From contig JAAOMT010000607.1 of the NCBI GenBank assembly GCA_016748015.1, forward strand, positions 391,550 through 446,217: a stretch of DNA of 54,668 bases, written 5' to 3'. This stretch comes from Geosiphon pyriformis (Eukaryota; Glomeromycota; Glomeromycetes; Archaeosporales; Geosiphonaceae). Positions 1 to 10,803 of the stretch are shown piece after piece; position 1 is the first letter of the stretch; each line of letters starts with the position of its first letter. The notes under the pieces are model-generated. The model was not told the origin of the DNA and did no database searches. It was given only the letters and a program-made list of their open reading frames with translations. The translations under genes were made by a program, and so were the position numbers.

Positions 1-771
1 GTTTTTTTGCTATACTATAACTTTGAAATATCGTTTATTACTAGTTAGTTTTTTTAAAATTTAGTATATGTGTAAACATAATTGTAACTATATTGCAAGC
101 ATATAATGTTATTATATTAATTAATTAATAGTTTAAAATTAATATTAAAAAAGTATATAAAACAATACATTAATAAAAAATTTTATTAAAAACTTTGAAT
201 TTTGAATTTATTTAAGATTTTTATAAAATAAAATATATTTTTTTTGCTTTAAAAAACCTTTATAATTTTTTTTTGTACAAAGTAAAAAGACATAAACACT
301 TATATAATTATAAAATCTATAATTAAAACTAAAAAGATTAAAAATGCTGTATAATTGATTTTTTACTTAATAATAAAAGTTTTTGTTAATAAGACAATTT
401 AAATTGTCTTAAATTATATTTTTTACTGGTTTTATTTTGCAATTTTCTGTTTTTAACAATAAAATATATTACTTACTTACTTTTTTATTATAATTTAAAT
501 TTTTAATTTTATTAATAATAATATATTTTTATATTTTTATTTAAATTATCAAAGTATATTTATTAAAACTAATAATTAATATTAATTATTATTTAAAATT
601 TATAGTTAAATATTTTTAAAAACAATTTTAAATATTAAAAATAAATTATATTTAAATTATATATAAATTTTTAAAAATAATTTTTATGCTAAAAAAATGC
701 AATAATTAAAAAGAATACTTATTTTTTAAAATTTTATGTTAAAATAAATAAGAAAAAAGTAAAAATCTTTT
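1..771. other. AT-rich spacer, no gene seen
   Basis: Very AT-rich sequence made of short A and T runs. I see no coding signal on either strand, no recognisable repeat unit and no RNA gene. It ends where base composition changes sharply at the 5' end of LINE-A. Confidence 0.7.
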
Positions 772-801
772 CTCTTGTCAATCCCCTGACCACGATGAGA
801 G
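772..801 (+). other. LINE-A 5' UTR hairpin
   Basis: CTCTTGTC at 772-779 pairs with GATGAGAG at 794-801 (eight pairs, two of them G-T in the RNA), leaving a 14-base loop. Both wobbles sit where a CpG turned to TpG would leave them, so the ancestor may have had a perfect stem. It lies at the composition change marking the element start, about 100 bases before ORF1. Role unknown; it might protect the 5' end or help translation. Confidence 0.4.
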
Positions 802-900
802 CAAAAAATTTATTAAAGTTATAGTTTTCTCTTTTCCTATCTCCCTTTGTTTCCCATAATTATTTCTTTGAACAACCCTGTATTTGTCACAATAGAACCA

Positions 901-2829
901 ATGAGCTCATCTACTGATGGGTCTGGTTCTGGCTCGACTGGTTTGGGGACTTGTCTAAACACCAAAAAAAAGTGAGTGGAAAGTGTCTACTCCTGTGGTG
1001 TGTCGTTTAAAAAACTGAAAAAGCCTGAAACTAGTGGAAGCATAGTGAACTTGTCTGCCAGACTACTGAATTTGTTGAATATTGGTAATTCTGGAACGAA
1101 ACCTGCAGTGTCTTGGGGCAGCAAAGTAGGTAGTGTAATTAGTAGTGTTAGTGGTCTTTCTGACATAAAAAACATGGAAAATACAGTCACTGAAGAGACC
1201 AATTATGCGGATTTGGTTGCTTCTGAGCATGGTGAAAGTGAGGATGAAACAATGCCTAGGAAAACCCATACTCGGATGTATGTATTAGGGCACCTGCCGA
1301 AGGTTCCAACATTTGATAACATGAGTGATGACGATGATGTTTTGATGCTTTTTTCTCCTAAGTTTGCCAGCTTTGTGCTGTTGATTGAATCATGTGCAGT
1401 AGATACACGTAGTTTTAGGCCAGTCAAATCCTTTACCCTAGATATAGAGCTGTCTGTTGTGCCTGAAAAAACCAATGGTGATAAGTTGTTTGCAGTAAAA
1501 AAGATTTTTTATAAAATTGATGGTTTTGGGGGAGCTTCCACTCCCTCAAAATTTCCTGGTATTATTAGATTATCCTTTACATCAGAATCTAGTTTGAATA
1601 AGGCAAAGTTGTTGGCAGTTAGTGAGAATATTCTGGTTAATGATGATCATAGAAAAGTAAACAGCCATTCAGATCAAGAAATTATTGTCAAGGAGATCCC
1701 AATTGATCTTCCCAAATCAGCTATCATAGCTGTGTTTTCTAAATTCGGAAAGATCATTTCAATTAAGATGCAACTTATTGGTCTTTGGCAAAAGGCCCTG
1801 GTAGAATATGAATCATCTAAGTTGGCTGATTTGGTCGCAGCTAGGTGGTCTGTACTTGTGAGAAAAGATTCTGTTCGTGTGGTGAAGACAATTAAGAACA
1901 AACAAACATAGGTATTCAGAGATCAGCATTAGGCATTGCTTTACACTCTCCCAATTGGCACTACTGCTCATGATCTCTCTGGTCTGTTGGATTTATATAA
2001 TGGGAAAACTTGTTTCATTGGTCACAATCCTGGTTTATATGTTCACAATCGGTGTGCAATTATTTGTTTTAAAAATAAGACTGCCAGATTGGCTGCTGTT
2101 AGTACTGTTCCAATTTTCAAGGGTGTTGGTTTGCATTGGGCTAGTCTTGTTTTGGCTAGCTGTGCCAAGTGTGACCAATTTGGTCATATCCATGCTGACT
2201 GTTCTGTGGGTGAAAGTTATGGTGTTTGTGGGAAAAGAGTGGTTTCTGATCAGGATTGGGTTCACCTAGCTGGTATATATAAAAAGAAATTGGCTCTTAT
2301 TGCTCGTCCAGTTTCGTTTGGTGGCAAGACATGGGCCCAAGTTGCTAGTAGCACTCTCTCCCATGCGTTTTTCTCTGGTTCTGGTTTGCATTCTGGTTTG
2401 GTTCTTCCTTCTGTGGTCTCTGATCCTCTTGTTGTTTCCTGTTTGAGTGATTGTTTGGTGATTTTGGAACGCTCTTTGAAGCTTTTGGCTGACCATGTTT
2501 CTGGCATCCTGGTTAGGTTGAATTCCTTTGGTGTGGTTCCTTTGGTTCCTTCTTTCTTGGTCTCCCCTCCTATTGCTTCTGCAGTTTTGGATTCTGAGAT
2601 GGATTCAGATATGATTGTAGACAATGCTTTGAGTTCTTCGGATATTACTCCCCCTGTCACTGATGATACTGTTGTCAACCTCAATACTAGTGGTTCCAAG
2701 GTTCTTACTGCCAAGATAGGCAGTTTGGAAATGAAATTGGTCGCTTTGAAAGCTTTAGTTGGCTCAATTTTGGATAAGTTGAATCTTCTGTGTTCTGGTT
2801 CGAGTTTGTTAGCTCCCACATTAGCTTAA
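901..2829 (+). pseudogene. LINE-A ORF1 (RNA-binding, RRM-like domains and CCHC knuckle)
   Basis: Nucleic-acid-binding protein expected to coat the LINE RNA. One frame runs from ATG 901 to TAA 2827-2829, with internal stops TGA 973, TAG 1909 and TAG 1930, so the open pieces are 976-1908 and 1936-2826. The start is ATG 901: it opens an MSSSTDG-like Ser/Gly-rich N terminus and follows the 5' UTR. Around 1675-1890 is an RRM-like fold (KEIPIDLP, then SKFGKIISIKMQ). A second RRM-like unit follows at about 1940-2150. The zinc knuckle CAKCDQFGHIHADC (C-x2-C-x4-H-x4-C) is intact at 2161-2202. The C terminus is Ser/Val-rich with a helical tail and differs from that of LINE-B and LINE-C. Confidence 0.85.
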
Positions 2830-3904
2830 TGACTCATTTAGTTTGGAAGATTGCCACGTGCAATGTCAGAGGTATGAACAATTGTGCAAAGCAGGCAGAC
2901 ATTGTTCGTTGGCATAAAAATATGAACAATCTGGTTTCCATTGTTACTGAAACAAAGTTGAAGGGAAAGATTCACCCTTGGATTGCTGATAGGTTTGATG
3001 GCATTTGCGTTTTTACTTCTGGTCTGAATTCTAATCACATGGGATCTGGTGTTGCTATTATTTTGAACTCTTTATTGGTGAGACATGTGTGCAAAATTTT
3101 GGAGGTGCCTGGTCAGCTCTTGTCGGTGAGGCTGCTTTTTAAGAACAAACTTTCTGTGTCAATTCTAAGACTGTATGCTGGTGCTTCTTCGGTGGTTTGT
3201 TTCTCTCAGGCTGGTAATATCAACTCTTTCATTGCTAAAGCAATGAATGAATTTTCTTTTGTCATTCTTGATGGTGATTTCAATGAGGACGGTTCTCACA
3301 AATGTGCCAGTTTCAATAAGTGTTTTGATTTGGGTTTGGTCAACTCTTTAGGCGGGAGTTTGTTTGTGAAATCTCTAACTTGGTGCAATTCTTGTGGTGT
3401 TGCCAAAACAATTAACTATGTTTTTGTCTCCTCTAATTTGATTAACGTGGTTGTGGATCGCAGTGTGGCTAGTGTTGATGACTTTTTTGATACTGATCAT
3501 AAGGCTGTTTCTGTGTCTGTGGGTATAAGTGGGTTATTGGATGTGCAACTATCTTCATTGCACAAACAGGCCAACAGGAATCATTGGAAATTTGACATCA
3601 AATGTGCCAGTGAGGTGAAATAGTTGGAGTTCAAGAATATCACAGCCAATAATGCTTCTATGTTTTCAGATGCTTTTGTTACAACTAAGAAATTTTCAGA
3701 TATGGATGAGATATGAAACATTGTTCAGAAAATTATGGTTCTTTTAGTAGATGGAACTTTCAAAAAAAATGGTTCAAGAGTTTTGATAGTGTTTTTAATA
3801 AGATTTTGTCTAGGTTTTATAAACTGGAGCTGCTGGTGTCTAAGCTGGTTAGGAATTCTTACTTAGTTTCTGGTGGGGATTTTGCTTCATTGTTGAAGAC
3901 ATAA
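2829..3904 (+). pseudogene. LINE-A ORF2, N-terminal part: APE-like endonuclease
   Basis: Target-nicking endonuclease domain of the ORF2 polyprotein. The chosen start is ATG 2829, whose first base is the last base of the ORF1 stop. The next residues (TCNVRGM) carry the catalytic Asn. TETKL (Glu), GDFNED (Asp/Asn) and DTDHKAV (Asp-His) follow, so the endonuclease catalytic set is still complete. Stops lie at 3621 (TAG, a Trp in related copies), 3714 (TGA) and 3902 (TAA). A one-base deletion in the A8 run at 3762-3769 moves the frame; reading resumes at FKSFDSVF. The tail of this segment is the linker to the RT. Confidence 0.85.
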
Positions 3905-6160
3905 GATAAGATTGATTCCTCTGGTGCATCGGTGGTAAGATCTCTGTTTCTTTCAGGTTCTGGTTTCAGTCTCATTCATTCTGTGCTGGTCAAAGCAAGG
4001 AAGTTGTATTGTGCTTCTAAGTTGTTGGAATCCAAACACGCTGAAGAATCTTTGATCAAGCAGGCTATTAGTAAGAGGATGGAGAGTTTTGAACTAAACA
4101 AAGATCACACCATTAGGAGTGTTTTGAAGCATCCCTTTTGCAAGGTAGTCTTAAATTATTTGATTGTGAGAGATAAGTTGGTTTTGGAGCCTGACTCTGT
4201 TAAGTCAAAGGTGGATGAAATCATAGAGGGGTGGACCAAGAAGCATAGGGTGGTTTCTGACATCTCCGGAGATTGGGTTCACCAATATCGGCCTCTGGAG
4301 CATGTTTTTGATAGTGCTTTCTCTGGTGTCATGTGTCCGATTAGTTTTGATAAGATGTCAACAGTCATCAAAAATTTTCTTGATGAAAAGACGGCTGGTC
4401 TTTCTGGTATCTCTAACGAATTGTGGAAGTGTTATGACAAATCAGTTTTGGATATGCTTCTGGTGCTTTTGAACCTATGTTTAGTTAGTGAGTCAATTCC
4501 TGGACCTTGGAGAGAAGCTTGGATTTCTATGATTCCTAAACCATATGAATGGGAGGAAGTTCTCATGAACACTTGTCCTATTGCTCTAATTGAAACGGCC
4601 CACAAGATTCTTTCCAAGATCCTCTTAGATAGAATTTCTTCGGCTTGCAGCACTTTTAATGTTCTTTGCAGGGACAATTTTTCAGTTTTAAAGAGTACAA
4701 CAATGCAGTCTCCCATTTTTGCTGTAGGTTCAGTGATTGAAGATGCTCTAGAAAAAAACCAAGAACTCTAGCTGGTTTTACAGGACATGCATAAGGCTTA
4801 TGACTTAGTTGGTTGGGAACATCTTAGGAGGAGTCTGGTCAGAATTAAGATGTGTGATAAGTTTATTAGATTTTTTGGTAGCATTCACAATAGTCACATT
4901 AACAGAGTGATGACTGACTTCAGCTTGACTGATGGGTATTGTGTTTATGATGGGCTGGACCAAGAGGAAGTTTTCTCTCCTCTTCTCTGGTATATATTCT
5001 ATGATTCACTTTTGTGTGAAGTCAAAAGACAGAATAGTGTGTATAGCTACAGGTTGAATTCTCATTTTATATCCAAAACTGGCCAGACAGATCCTCAAGC
5101 TGGGCTGTCTTCATTTCTTGCTGCCAGCACTTTTGTCAATGATACTATTTGGGTTGGTAGCAGCCAGGCTGCTACACAACACATCCTTGATGTTGCTAGT
5201 AAGTTTTTTAAGTTTAACAATATTTCTGTAAATAATGACAAAACAGTGGCCATCTCTATCAATTGCCAGGTGTCAGACCCTTATTTAACTATCAGTGGTG
5301 TGCCTATCTCTATTGCCAAGAAAGGGGAATCTCATCGTTATTTAGGCATTTTTTTATCTTCCGAGGGTCTTTTGAAGCCCAGTTTAGCTAAAGCCCAGAT
5401 GGATATGCAGTTTTTTGTAAATCTGGTTTTGAGAAAAGCAGTTTCTGATAAACAATGTGCATATTTGGTGTTTGCAGTTTTGTTTCCCATTATCAGCTAT
5501 AAGACTCAGTTCAGTTTCATTTCTGTGGGTGTTTGTAACAAATGGGATGCTTTAGTATGCAAGATCTTGAAATCTAAGTCTGGGTTGTCCTGTGATTTCT
5601 CCAATGATGCACTGCACCACCTCTTATTGTATGGTCTAAAGACTTTTGAGCAGATTCAGGCTGAGAGTAAATTGGTATCCACTGTTATTTTTGCGAATTC
5701 TGCTAGTATTTTGGGTCACTTTTTTTCTCATAGGTCTTATGATCTTCAAGTTCTCAGCTGGTGCCTGCATCATCCTTTGCTATTTCCTTCTCGTATTAGT
5801 GTCAATCCCTCAAACAATTTTTTGGCTGGTGTGGTTCATATTTTTTTTGGGTGTGATTTGTCTTTGGGTGGCTCTCTGGCTTGTGCTTTTCGCCATTGGT
5901 ATGGTACTCCTATGTCTTTGGTTCTTGGTGAACCCTGTTTTTTCAAGTGTGTTTCTTTGCTCAGGTGTTATGGAATTACTTTTGTGGAACAGCTTCATGG
6001 CCAAGATAGTAATGTTTTCAGCTGGGGAACCTTCAAGCATTGGAAGAGGCTGGACCCTTGTGGCCTAATCCCTTTCTGGTTTGATCTTTCCATTCACTTT
6101 CTTGGTGATGTTGTTCCCCTCTCCTTGAGTTCTTCTTTGATGGATGGTTATGCTGTGTCA
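3905..6160 (+). pseudogene. LINE-A ORF2, middle part: reverse transcriptase
   Basis: RT for target-primed reverse transcription. One frame is kept from about 3770, broken only by TAG 4769 (Trp in relatives). Visible motifs: GLSGISNELWK and SMIPKPYEWE (fingers), PIALIETAHKILSKIL, QSPIFAVGSVIEDAL, then motif A near 4781-4803 (LQDMHKAYD, catalytic Asp) and motif C. Motif C at 5132-5143 reads FVND, whereas LINE-C has FVDD, so one of the paired metal-binding Asp residues is Asn here. This alone should kill polymerase activity. KAYD, RYLGIFLS (motif D/E region) and the long thumb/linker are preserved. Confidence 0.9.
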
Positions 6161-7516
6161 GATGTTCATTTTTCTTGTAATTTTGGTGTAGTTTGTAACA
6201 CTCTGCTGACCATTGATGCTACCTGCCTTTCTGTGTATACGGATGGGTCTCTGTCTGGTCTAGGCACTATTGACATGAAAGCAGGTGCTGCCATTTTTTT
6301 TGAAGACATTAACTTGGGTTTGGGTGTTGGGGTGTCTGGTTTGGTTTTTTCTACTATGACGGAGCTGCAAGCCATAGCTTTGGCCCTTGAGTGTGTTCCT
6401 TCTTCTCATTCAATTGACTTGTTTTCAGATAGCCAAGCCACTTTGGATGCATGTGAGTCAGAATTTTTGTTTATTTATCCGGATTTCAGGAACCACTGTT
6501 GGATCGAGTGTTGCCATATTACTATTATCATTTGTCGAAAAAATTTGGATGTGAATTGGGTTAAGATAAAAGGTCATTCAGGTGTCTCAGACAATAAGCA
6601 TGCTAATGCATTTGCCAAAAACGCTGTTCTATCTGCTTGGCGTCTGCCTCATTTAGTCAGTGAACATTTTCTGTGTGCTGATGGTACAGCAGTTTTTGGT
6701 AATTCTAGACACTTTGTTTGTGATGTTTTCCGATCAGTTAATCAAGCTCGTTGGAAAGTTGGAGTTGGTTCTCGCATTGTGGCTGATAGTTTGCATGCTA
6801 ATATCAATTGGTTTAAGTCTTCTTTGGTGTGGCATACTGATTCTCACTTGGCCTCCAGTTTCACTAGCATGTGCACGGCAAGCTGTCATACTTACTTTAT
6901 GAAGGCTTTTCATTATTAGCTTCCTGTTGCTGTGCACAAGCACTTATATAATAGGAGATACTCCAGTGTGGTCTGTCTGTTCTGTGGTGATGTTGAAATT
7001 TCGGATTACATCTTTTCATGTCCTCAAGATGCCACTGACCATGCTTGTTTGTTGGACACTTATGCTTCAGCTTGGGAGACTCTTTCTGGTTTATCTCGCT
7101 TTTCCTCATGTGTCTTGCAGGTGTTGGCTTCTTGTATTTCTGAGATTAAAATTGGTGTTGCTCTGTGTAAGGGCTTTGTTTTTGATGACTGGTTTCATGA
7201 GTCTGTCTTGGTTTTTAAAGATTCTAAGGAAGGTGCTAAAAAGATTGTAAGCTTTGTGTGTGAATTTTGTCTTGTATTTCAGGATGATATCTGGTTGGTC
7301 TGTGCCAAACATCAGGTGTTTATGGAGAGGCATAATTTGATACCACATGATGGATCCATTCCCATGTCAATTTTTGGTTTGTCTGCTGTGTTTTCGGCTG
7401 GTGTGATTAGGTTGTTGGGTGTGGCTGAAGCTTTTGGAGTTAGTTTTGGGTTTCATAAGCTTTGTTTGTTCTTTTCGGGTATTAAAGACGCAGTTTCTGT
7501 GCATATAAGTGTGTAG
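6161..7516 (+). pseudogene. LINE-A ORF2, C-terminal part: RNase H and zinc cluster
   Basis: RNase H removes the RNA template. YTDGS (near 6235), MTELQAIALA, FSDSQATLDA and KGHSGVSDNKHANAFA are seen. The first Asp, the Glu and the second Asp are intact, but the last acidic site (ADA in relatives) reads ANA. After 6640 comes a linker, then C-x2-C at 6974 (CLFCGDVE) ending with Cys at 7019-7021, where the expected His has become Tyr. TAG 6917 interrupts the frame. The true C terminus is VHISV with TAG 7514-7516, matching the end seen in LINE-C. Confidence 0.85.
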
Positions 7517-7664
7517 TATTGTCCTGGCTAACTTAAGTGGCTGGTCATGTGTAGAAAGTGCATGATTTGCCCCTAGTTTGGATCGTTTGTATAATGTATA
7601 GTGCTAGGTCACATTTGGACCTCATTCATAAAATAAATAAATAAAAATAAATAAATAAATAAAT
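7517..7664 (+). other. LINE-A 3' UTR and (TAAA)n tail
   Basis: About 100 bases of 3' UTR followed by a run of TAAA/AAATA units from about 7628 to 7664. The UTR is similar to those of LINE-C (38598-38710), LINE-B (complement of about 20662-20782) and family X (about 20530-20640). A shared 3' end is what the LINE RT would need to recognise its template. Confidence 0.75.
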
Positions 7665-8780
7665 AATATAACAAAAAAAATTAATCAAAAATTAATCTAA
7701 TTTTGATAAAAATTATAAATAATAGAATTGTTTATAATAAAATAATTAAAATTATTGATGTCTTATAAGTTTAAAAAATTAAAATTAATAAGTTTTAAAA
7801 TAAATATAATATTGTATAAAAAGCCTAAATTCAAAATAAATACAAATTCTAATTTAATATAATTTAAAAAAAGCAATATTTTTTAAATTAATATGTTATT
7901 ATTAAATAAAACTAGTAATTTAAATTATGATATTAATATTTTGAACTAAGTTATAATTCAAATTAATATATTTATTATACAAATAAATTATATAAATTTT
8001 TTTAAGTTTATATAATTTTAATTATTTTTATTTAATATATTAATAAAAATAATAGATTACATAATTTTTTTTAATAAATTTTGGTATTAAATTAATAAAT
8101 TAAAAAAATTGTTTTTAATAAAATAATATTTTATTCTTTTAAGTTAACTTTTATTTGTATTTTTAGTTTTAAAAAATCTAATATTTAAAAATTATAATTT
8201 CAATATTTTTTATATTATAAACAAAAAATTTTATATATATTAATGCTTATAAAAAATTAATTTATCTGAAAAACACATTATTAATTCTCTTTGGTTTAAT
8301 GTTTATAAATTTCAGTTTATTTTAATTATTTTATTTAGTTTATTTTATTAATAATTAATTTTTTTGTATTATAAATTTTAAAAAAAATTTAACTTTTTAT
8401 CTTCTTAATTTTATGATTATAATTAGAATAAAGAGTAAAAAAGCTATAACCAATATTTTTCTTGAGATATTTAATAAAATTTCAATCAAAAAAGCTCTTT
8501 TTGTTGTAAAAACTATTAAATAAAATGTCTTAAAAGCTTTTTCCTTAAATATTTATAATAAAAAATTATTTTTTAACCATTAAAGCATTTTTTTTATTTT
8601 TAATTGGTTTTTTTCTGGTCAAAGTCCCTTTAAAAAAACACATTTAAATTAGTTTTAGTATTGTTTTTATCTTTTTAAAGAGCCCAAAATTTTTTAATAA
8701 CAGACTAGTCAATAAGCTGGTTTTTTTTTATAGTTTTTATATCAGATACTGTTAGCATCTTTTTTTTTAAAAAAATGGGA
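7665..8780. other. AT-rich spacer, no gene seen
   Basis: Long A/T-rich stretch without a coding pattern I can support. The last few hundred bases before 8780 may be the badly decayed 5' part of family X, but I cannot align them. Confidence 0.55.
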
Positions 8781-10386
8781 GCAGTTGCTTATTTTTGTTA
8801 TTATTACACCAAATTTTTTTGTAATTTTCAAATGAGATTTTATATAAAATCTCTGTTGTATCATTTTAAAATAAGCTAAAATTAACTACTAACTATGTTG
8901 TCAAATATAGTGTCTTTTGACAAATTTTTACTGGTTTTAGAAACAAAATAATCATCTTTTATAGAGTTATTTGTTCTTAAAAACTAGATTGATCAAATAG
9001 AAACTGAATTGTCTTTTCTATTAATTTCTGGTACTACCACTGGTGGTATTTGAAAAATTATTAGTAGTTATTAAAGATTTGCTAAATAGATGTTTAATAC
9101 TACTTTCAAAATTAAATTGGCTTATATTAAGATTGTTTTCTAGTCTATACATAGTTTTTTAAGTGCAAAGTCAGTATTAAAAGACAATATAAAGCTTTTT
9201 TGTATAGAGTTTGCTTTTCAAAAGTTTTTGAAAGCTGTTTTTTTGGTTGAGCTTACAAGTTCTGTTTATTTAGTTATTTTTAAAATTGTTAAGTTTTTAG
9301 TGATTTCTAAATTTGGTTCCTCTTCTGTTGCTGTTGTGCTATATAATATGCTTTTAAGTCTATCTGTTGTTAATATTAAAACAGTTCTTAATGTGTTTGG
9401 TAAAGTTGTTTGTATTATGCTAAAGTCTACTAATATTTAGTAATATGTAGTTGTTTATTTTGAAAATCTGGTTTTGCTGTATCTATTTTGAATTATTGGT
9501 CAGTTTTGGTAAGTAAAAATAGTGTTAAAATTTTCTCTATAATGAATTAAAATAAGATTATTCTGTCTTATAAAGATTTAAGACCAAGTTAGTTAACTTT
9601 TTTTTTGGTTATACTGTCTTTGAAATTAGTAATATGATTTCTTAAGTTTGTAATTAAACATGTTTTATTCTTTACTTTCCTAATTCTGATTATTGTTCTT
9701 AGTTTGTTTTAGTTATGTTTGGATTTCAAGTGAATTTAAATGCTGCTGTAAGCAAAACTAGTATCCTAAAAAAGTGATATATCTAATGAAAAATCTCTGG
9801 CTATTGATACTGTTTTAGGTATCAAAAAATAAATTATCTGGCTGTAGATTATAAAATGTTTTCACCTTTCTTTCTTAAGACTTCTAAGATGTTTACACTT
9901 TGTTTTGTTAGCTTTAAGTCTTATGCCAAAGCTTTTACTCCTTTAAGCTTTTTTGAGTTTTGATTTTTGATGACTTTTGCTCTCTTTTCTGTTGTTATTG
10001 ATAACTTTTTGGTGCTGTCTTAGTTGTCTTTTTTGAAATTTGATCTGATTAAACTTTTTACATTGATTAAATTAATTATTAAGCCTATCAGCTCTTTGGT
10101 TACTACATTTGAACAGTTTATTAATGATAATTTGGTTTCAAGCAGTGTTTTTAATCTCAAAATTAATAAACTTATAATTTATTTGGATTTTTTTTAGCAA
10201 AGTTGTTGGTAAGTTAGGAAGAAAAGTGGTTTTACTAAAAAAAAAGTGTTGTATAAATAATATTAACATGTTTGGTAATTCAAATCTTTTAGTTAGTGTT
10301 AATAATAATACATTTTTTAATTTGATGTTTTTTTAGACATATAAACCAAAAATATTAAAACTAATTACTTAAAAACAGCTAAATAA
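8781..10386 (+). pseudogene. Family X relic, 5' part: ORF1-like RNA-binding protein
   Basis: A heavily eroded coding region visible only by switching frames through many stops. The longest open piece is 9228-9440. In order I see TFKIKLAYIK, SAKSVLKDNIKLF, VELTSSVYLV, an RRM-like unit ending with YVVVYFENL (about 9442-9470), then NYWSVLV, a second RRM-like unit (about 9590-9720), and a decayed zinc knuckle near 9800-9856 reading YCFRYQ...YLAVDYK, where three of the Cys/His positions are now Tyr. The C-terminal part (SSLVTTFEQFINDNLVSS, KLGRKVV) reaches 10386, where E1 is inserted. I recognise a Glomeromycotina repeat family from memory. No RT or endonuclease follows. Confidence 0.6.
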
Positions 10387-10461
10387 CTGGTGTTATTCAT
10401 AGAAATATAGGAAATATATTAGCATGATTATTAGCCAATCAGAAGTAGGCGTAATAAAGGT

Positions 10462-10600
10462 GGAATTCCAGGATTTCTCTCAGAAATTTCAGGATTCCCC
10501 AATGAAGAATTACAGGATTCCAGAATTCCAGGATTCCTCTCAAGGGAATTGCAGAATTCCAGGAATTCCAGAATTCCTGTCGTGAAGAATCAAGGAATTG
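10462..10600 (+). repeat. U3 repeat block of GGAATTCC/AGGATTCC units
   Basis: A short-unit array built from variants of AGGATTCC, GGAATTCC and AGAATTCC, spaced every 8-15 bases. It contains TTCnnGAA inverted pairs such as TTCCAGAA, which resemble half of a fungal heat-shock element. The same block, with different unit numbers, is in all LTRs of E1, E2 and E3. It lies immediately upstream of the TATA box, as an enhancer would. Confidence 0.7.
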
Positions 10601-10616
10601 AGGAATTTCAATTATG

Positions 10617-10624
10617 TATATATA
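10617..10624 (+). promoter_or_regulatory. E1 LTR TATA box
   Basis: TATATATA within ATGTATATATAGCAG. The same sequence sits at the same place in the 3' LTR (about 19837) and, reversed, in both E2 LTRs and the E3 LTR. This conservation next to the U3 repeats makes it the likely core promoter, with transcription starting a few tens of bases downstream. Confidence 0.7.
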
Positions 10625-10729
10625 GCAGTAGTATTAAAAACAGAAAAGATAGAATTGATACTACAGAATCCTTAGCCTAGAAACAAAATCATCAAATAAA
10701 TAATTATTTCATATCTCAATTCGCTCTCC

Positions 10730-10803
10730 ACTATCAACCCTTTATGTTGATAGTAATTGAAACATAACCATACTGGAACAATAGCTCTTGATCACAGCTA
10801 TTG
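10730..10803 (+). other. Two conserved hairpins in the LTR transcript leader
   Basis: Hairpin 1: ACTATCAAC 10730-10738 pairs perfectly with GTTGATAGT 10746-10754. Hairpin 2: CAATAGCT 10779-10786 pairs perfectly with AGCTATTG 10796-10803. Both recur in the LTRs of E2 (10-bp version of hairpin 1) and, weakened, in E3 and the E1 3' LTR. They lie about 100-190 bases downstream of the TATA box, so they would be in the RNA leader or R region. Confidence 0.55.

Larger units (their letters stand above)
772..7664 (+). mobile_element. LINE-A, near full-length non-LTR retrotransposon, inactivated
   Basis: A bicistronic LINE: 5' UTR with hairpin, ORF1 (901-2829), ORF2 (2829-7516), a 3' UTR of about 100 bases and a (TAAA)n tail. 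Domain order in ORF2 is APE-type endonuclease, reverse transcriptase, RNase H, then a Cys/His cluster. ORF1 contains three in-frame stops. ORF2 contains five plus a one-base frameshift in an A8 run at 3762-3769. Most stops fall where the homologous copies suggest Trp, Gln or Arg, as expected from C-to-T/G-to-A change. The exact 5' boundary (about 760-772) and the target duplication are not clear because the flanks are A-rich. I recognise the family as a Glomeromycotina LINE from memory; the clade name is uncertain. Confidence 0.9.

Noticed and set aside
772-830. Hammerhead or HDV-like ribozyme at the LINE-A 5' end
   Set aside because: No CTGATGA/GAAA core and no nested pseudoknot could be drawn; only a simple hairpin is supported.
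5646-6068. 140-codon plus-strand ORF inside LINE-A
   Set aside because: Another frame of the ORF2 linker between RT and RNase H; its hydrophobic Leu/Val content comes from the T-rich coding strand, and the ORF2 frame shows recognisable homology.
901-7516. Reassigned stop codons (TAG or TGA read as Trp or Arg)
   Set aside because: TAA, TAG and TGA all occur at Trp, Gln and Arg sites along with frameshifts and lost catalytic residues, so decay explains it better.
9228-9440. Small hydrophobic 70-codon ORF that could be a host gene
   Set aside because: It is one piece of the family X relic: homologous frames continue on both sides through stops.
10462-10600. Possible CRISPR-like array in the LTR repeats
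   Set aside because: Units are 8-10 bases, spacers are not unique, and the block sits in an LTR U3 next to a TATA box.
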